Positions 60,436 through 64,000 of a DNA stretch of 64,000 bases are shown piece by piece. The notes below the pieces were generated by a model. It made no database searches and had not been told where the DNA came from. It saw only the letters and a list, made by a program, of their open reading frames with translations. This stretch comes from Paragyromitra xinjiangensis. Taxonomy: Eukaryota > Ascomycota > Pezizomycetes > Pezizales > Discinaceae. Each line of letters begins with the position of its first letter. The stretch's first letter is position 1. The stretch lies in assembly GCA_038503065.1 (NCBI GenBank), contig JBCAMK010000016.1, positions 434,001-498,000 on the forward strand. Direction: 5' to 3'. Both the position numbers and the translations under genes were made by a program.

Positions 60436-62010
60436 TCACCAATCCCGATTTTCATCCGGATCATAAACCATCACTCGGCCAATAGGTGCTACCGCAATCC
60501 CCGATACCGGGCCATCGCCCCATAACAACGTGATAACCGGCTTATTTCCACATCTTAAAGCAAGATCCAACGCTGTACACCTAGCTTCCGTCCTCAAGGT
60601 AGTGTCCGCTCCCCTCTCAAGGAGAAGTGCGACAGCTTCCAAGTTTGCAAACGGATTTTCTGCTGCTCTATGTAGCGCCGTCATTTTAGAGCCGTTACAG
60701 CGGGCATTAAGGTTGATACCCGCGTTGAGAAGAAGTCTAGTCACTTCTACGCTCCCTTGATAACTCGGGCTAACTTTTCCGTGGAAACTCCACTTGTTCT
60801 CCTTCATAGCCGCGTGGAGGGCAGTCTCACAACTACGGTCTTTAGCGTGGATGTCGGCGCCGTATTCGAGGAGTAGTTTTACCAAGTCGTCTCTGCCACG
60901 CCAAGCTGCCATGTGTAAGGGTGTGCTTCTATCCGTGTCTCTCGCGTTCACGTCTGCGCCACGTCTAAGCAATGATAGGACTAGATCTTCATCGTGGTAT
61001 TCGACAGCCAGGCGAAGCGGAGTCTTCCTGATCGTGCCACGAAAATCGACAGGGGTGTTCTCGAGCATCGTTTTGGCTACAGTGAGGAGCCAAGGATGCT
61101 GTATGTACCAGTAGTCCGGCTGGTAGAGCACGGAGTACGCCGCGTCGTTCACGATCGCACCTTTGTCGAGTAAGAGCCGTATCACTTTTTCGTTTCCCTG
61201 ACGCGCAGCATAGCCTAATGCAGAATTCCCGCGGCTATCTTCGGATGAGATTTCCGCGCCCTTTGAGAGTAATAGCCTAACTATGGCAACGTCATCATCA
61301 AGAAAATTTGCCGCGGCGTGGAGCGGCATCATATCGTTTTCCATGTACGGCACATTAACATCCGAACTCTTCAAAAGTAATCTAATTGTCTCCTTGGACC
61401 CATTCTGTATTGCCATATCAAGCGGCGAGATAGCATACATATCCCCGGTTCGAACAGACGTATTAGCCCCATTCCTCAGAAGCACACCGACAACCTGCTT
61501 GTGTCCCAAATCCGCTGCATGGTGAAGCGCTGTCCATCCAATTTTATCTCTAGCAGATATATCCGCCCCGCGTGCCAATAGCGTTCGGACAATGCTTGTA
61601 TGTCCAACTCTGGCTGCCCAGTGCAACGCTGGCCTTTCTTGCGTATTACAGTATTTGGTCCCTCTTTTTTGGATTATGATATTGGAACCTTTCTCTAGCG
61701 CTTGTCTGATCGCCTCGTCATCACACTCTGCGGGGCCTTTGTGGATGATTGTTGTGGCGTCAGCTTTGATTGTCATACGAGTCCCCTTTTCTAGCAAAAC
61801 GCGAAGCATTTTCTCGTTTCTTGTGGTAATAGCGCAGATGAGTGCATTGATAGCGTACTTGCTCCGCGCTGTACTTCTATACAAATCCTGTTTGAGGAGC
61901 ACGTAGAGACGTCGATTAGCTCGCTGGAAATTGTAGAGATGTTTCGCGTCGTCGATATCTTCTGCAATGAGCAGCAGGAGTTCATTGGAAAGCGTTAAGA
62001 GAGGAGGCAT
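60436..62010 (-). CDS. F-box-like ankyrin-repeat protein
   Basis: Single-exon gene for 524 residues. The N-terminus (LTLSNELLLLIAEDIDD, then LYNFQRANRRLYVLLKQDLY) resembles a fungal F-box, the part that binds Skp1 in SCF ubiquitin ligases. The rest is about eleven ankyrin repeats with variable spacing, the best preserved being ALHWAARVGHTSIVRTLLARGAD and PLHMAAWRGRDDLVKLLLEYGAD-like units of 33 residues. Unlike the NLR's repeats these are divergent from one another. A plausible role is a substrate-recognition subunit, with the repeats as the binding surface; the F-box call is by appearance and moderate. No membrane segment or signal peptide is seen. Confidence 0.87.
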   Translation of the reverse strand: MPPLLTLSNELLLLIAEDIDDAKHLYNFQRANRRLYVLLKQDLYRSTARSKYAINALICAITTRNEKMLRVLLEKGTRMTIKADATTIIHKGPAECDDEAIRQALEKGSNIIIQKRGTKYCNTQERPALHWAARVGHTSIVRTLLARGADISARDKIGWTALHHAADLGHKQVVGVLLRNGANTSVRTGDMYAISPLDMAIQNGSKETIRLLLKSSDVNVPYMENDMMPLHAAANFLDDDVAIVRLLLSKGAEISSEDSRGNSALGYAARQGNEKVIRLLLDKGAIVNDAAYSVLYQPDYWYIQHPWLLTVAKTMLENTPVDFRGTIRKTPLRLAVEYHDEDLVLSLLRRGADVNARDTDRSTPLHMAAWRGRDDLVKLLLEYGADIHAKDRSCETALHAAMKENKWSFHGKVSPSYQGSVEVTRLLLNAGINLNARCNGSKMTALHRAAENPFANLEAVALLLERGADTTLRTEARCTALDLALRCGNKPVITLLWGDGPVSGIAVAPIGRVMVYDPDENRDW

Positions 62011-63791
62011 GGCTAGGGAGGTTTCCTAAGTAATATTATTAGCCAAAACCTCTATACTTTCATCCTAATGCATATCAAATTACCATTGTCAAGACTATTG
62101 ATAAGGACGAGGATGAAGATGGCTTGGTGGATCAGCAAGAGATGTTGGGTACGGGTCTGGGACTGTTACCCTACCAGGATGCTTCAAGCCCTAACCCAGT
62201 ACATAGGACATCACTCGGTGCAATTTGTGAACTAAGAATCCAGCTAGTGATAAACCTAGTAATTTTCTCCTGTAAGTTGCTTGGTCCCAGAAGCTGCTAC
62301 CGGCACGATTGCCCCAGAACCTCCGAGAAGTTTAATGGCAGTATCTGCTTTACCACACATCCCACAAGACAACAAAATCGACACCAACTTCACATCATCC
62401 TATATCCAATACATCTAGAAATTGTGTCGTTTTGCACTTTTCCATAAGAGCATCAACTACGGTTCCCGCCCCGAGCCTTACTTATATCCACGTACAAGTG
62501 TGGATACTTTGGTCGTAAAGTACAGATGAAGAATACAAATATAAACTACATGTAGTCAATTAAGTCAATAGAATAAAATTTTATGCCTCATCGCTACAGC
62601 TCTTCACCATACATCTCCCGAAATCGTCAAATAGTCCACTACAGTCAACTTATCACGTTTCCCCAACACTATCCATCGTTATCCATTACGAAACGCTTTT
62701 CACCCGGTAGACTAGCTCAACCCCCAAAATAATCTCGAATTCCCCTTAACACCTAACGACAACTATCATCGATACTATGCCATAAGGCCATGATAGACCT
62801 ACCAAATATATACCTTTATGTTAGACCTAGTTAGTAGATTGATTTTAGGTTGAAGCTCGTAGTTAAAGGCATGACAAAATTAATCGACTTACTTTGAGCA
62901 TGCCTTTCAATAGGCTACCTTAGCTCACTAAACTTCGATACGAGCTACCCGTAGGGCTCGCAGTAGATGCGATAACTTTCGGATGACCATAATGTGAAAA
63001 TCCGGTTAATCTTGTAGGTTAACAGTTTGGATTGATAGGCTCGCACAAAAACTGCAGCCTAGGCTAACAATCCCTTGGTTAGTGCCCGGTTTTCACTATA
63101 CTTTATAGCGAAACTAATGTGATTTGCAAGGCCTAATACTGAAAGGGTGGGTATCTGGAGAGTGATAAAGTCCAATTTTTTGGGCCGGCGACCGTGCTCC
63201 AGTCCGTGGCTAGCTTCCCACTTAGCCCCTACCTTGAAAACACACGAAGGGATGAGAATCCAGCCCAATCTAGGTAATAAAATGGCTAGCCTAGCCCAGC
63301 CCAGCCCATGGAGCGTGTACGAAGATGATAGTGATTAAAGAGGAGTTTGGTTTTGATAGTGCTAGCCGCCATAGCCTAAGGGCTGGATGCGTGTATAGAT
63401 TATCAATCAGTCAATCAATCAAGCTAGGCCCATTGCAAGGCCTACCTTTGAGGGGTATCCTCAGGCGTTATGTCGGCATAACGCACTTGGTTTGGGGTCC
63501 TAGTATGCAACAGACTCCCCAACAGCAACTTTACTATTGCCCATAGATTGTGAACCCCTACTACTAGTCTAGTGAGCACGACATGCATCAATCAGACGAG
63601 TGTAAGTAGAACTAGCCAGAAGATCCGTTCTCTCCTAAACAGCCGATCTTTGGCGTCATCCCTTAAACCACTTGACGGGAGGGATTATATACATAGGTTA
63701 GTCGATCCTAAGAGATAGGTAAACTCCGTTTTAAAGTGCGCAATGCACGCCACCCCTTGAAAGCGAAACCGTTTAAAATTCCGGCACCTAG
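62011..63791. other. Intergenic region
   Basis: Promoter of the F-box-ankyrin gene, then AT-rich sequence without supported genes. A 9-bp hairpin (AAAGGCATG at 62865-62873 and CATGCCTTT at 62899-62907) and short repeats (GCCTAGCCCA near 63290, AATC/TCAATCA near 63400) are visible. Confidence 0.45.
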
Positions 63792-64000
63792 ATGTGGACT
63801 CGATACGGCAACGTAACTAAACTCAGAGACATCAGCGAGGCCCTGCAGATGCAAATCCGAGTGACTACCTTAGAAACTATACTCCCATGGCACTCCAGCG
63901 AGGCATGGTTCAGGGTAAGAGAAAAGAAAAACCATGGCCGAATTGAGGCCGCGCTGGCTAACCAGGCAAGGATCGGTAAGTTAGCCACTTCCATTAGTTG
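63792..64000 (+). CDS. Possible 5' exon of a gene at the right edge (partial)
   Basis: An ATG at 63792 opens a frame that runs to the end of the window (about 69 codons). A good intron donor (GTAAGT) at 63975 follows a frame position ending in ARI, so the true exon may be 63792-63974. The composition is protein-like (MWTRYGNVTKLRDISEAL) but no family was recognised. It could equally be a transposon fragment. Confidence 0.3.
   Translation, partial: MWTRYGNVTKLRDISEALQMQIRVTTLETILPWHSSEAWFRVREKKNHGRIEAALANQARIGKLATSIS

Noticed and set aside
62840..62910. Words shared with small-subunit rRNA (AAGCTCGTAGTT and TTACTTTGA in order)
   Set aside because: The spacing is far too short, the rest does not match, and the matches are 9-12 bases, so chance is sufficient.
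1..64000. CRISPR array, prophage or bacterial operon
   Set aside because: No direct-repeat/spacer structure; introns and protein families are clearly fungal.

Overview
This window is nuclear DNA of a filamentous ascomycete (Pezizomycotina). The evidence is short spliceosomal introns (44-160 nt, several with a clear CTAAC/TACTAAC-type branch site), fungus-specific protein types (a NACHT-ankyrin NLR, a hybrid histidine kinase, a Ste20/GCK-type kinase with a Gln/Pro-rich tail, a YAT-type amino acid permease) and a sparse layout with transposon relics. I cannot name the species. A lineage with a gene-poor, repeat-rich genome is an inference only.

Layout. 1-2.8 kb: minus-strand RING-finger protein gene running off the left edge. 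2.8-8.1 kb: no recognised gene. 8.1-9.4 kb: 2-oxoglutarate/Fe(II) oxygenase-like gene. 9.4-14.2 kb: gene-poor, with a complete 239-bp MITE (TA target duplication) and an intron-bearing tRNA-Lys(TTT). 14.25-16.15 kb: amino acid permease (minus). 19.35-22.29 kb: a Mutator-like DNA transposon with degenerate terminal inverted repeats, a perfect 9-bp target duplication, a 56-bp minisatellite and a broken transposase gene. 23.9-32.5 kb: gene cluster of FAD monooxygenase (minus), a DUF1399/glycine-rich-domain-like protein (minus) and a 1227-residue NACHT-ankyrin protein (plus). 33.5-37.3 kb: UBA-UAS-UBX protein and PXR1/PinX1-type G-patch protein (both minus). 38.1-39.1 kb: weak relic of a coding sequence. 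40.9-44.9 kb: Ste20-like kinase and a small coiled-coil protein, both plus. 44.9-55.3 kb: about 10 kb without a recognisable gene, ending in a low-complexity region upstream of a hybrid histidine kinase (55.3-58.2 kb). 59.5 kb: small secreted cysteine-containing protein. 60.4-62.0 kb: F-box-like ankyrin protein (minus). 63.8 kb-end: possible start of a further gene.

The genes do not form a single metabolic pathway. Themes are signalling (histidine kinase, GCK kinase), ubiquitin/Cdc48-linked protein turnover (RING, UBX, F-box-ankyrin), nucleolar RNA processing (PXR1) and self/non-self recognition (NLR). Exon models were built by hand from splice signals, frame and family knowledge. For every complete model the exon lengths sum to a multiple of three. 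Two tiny exons carry nucleotide-binding loops (kinase glycine loop, NLR Walker A), which makes splicing decisive for those two proteins.
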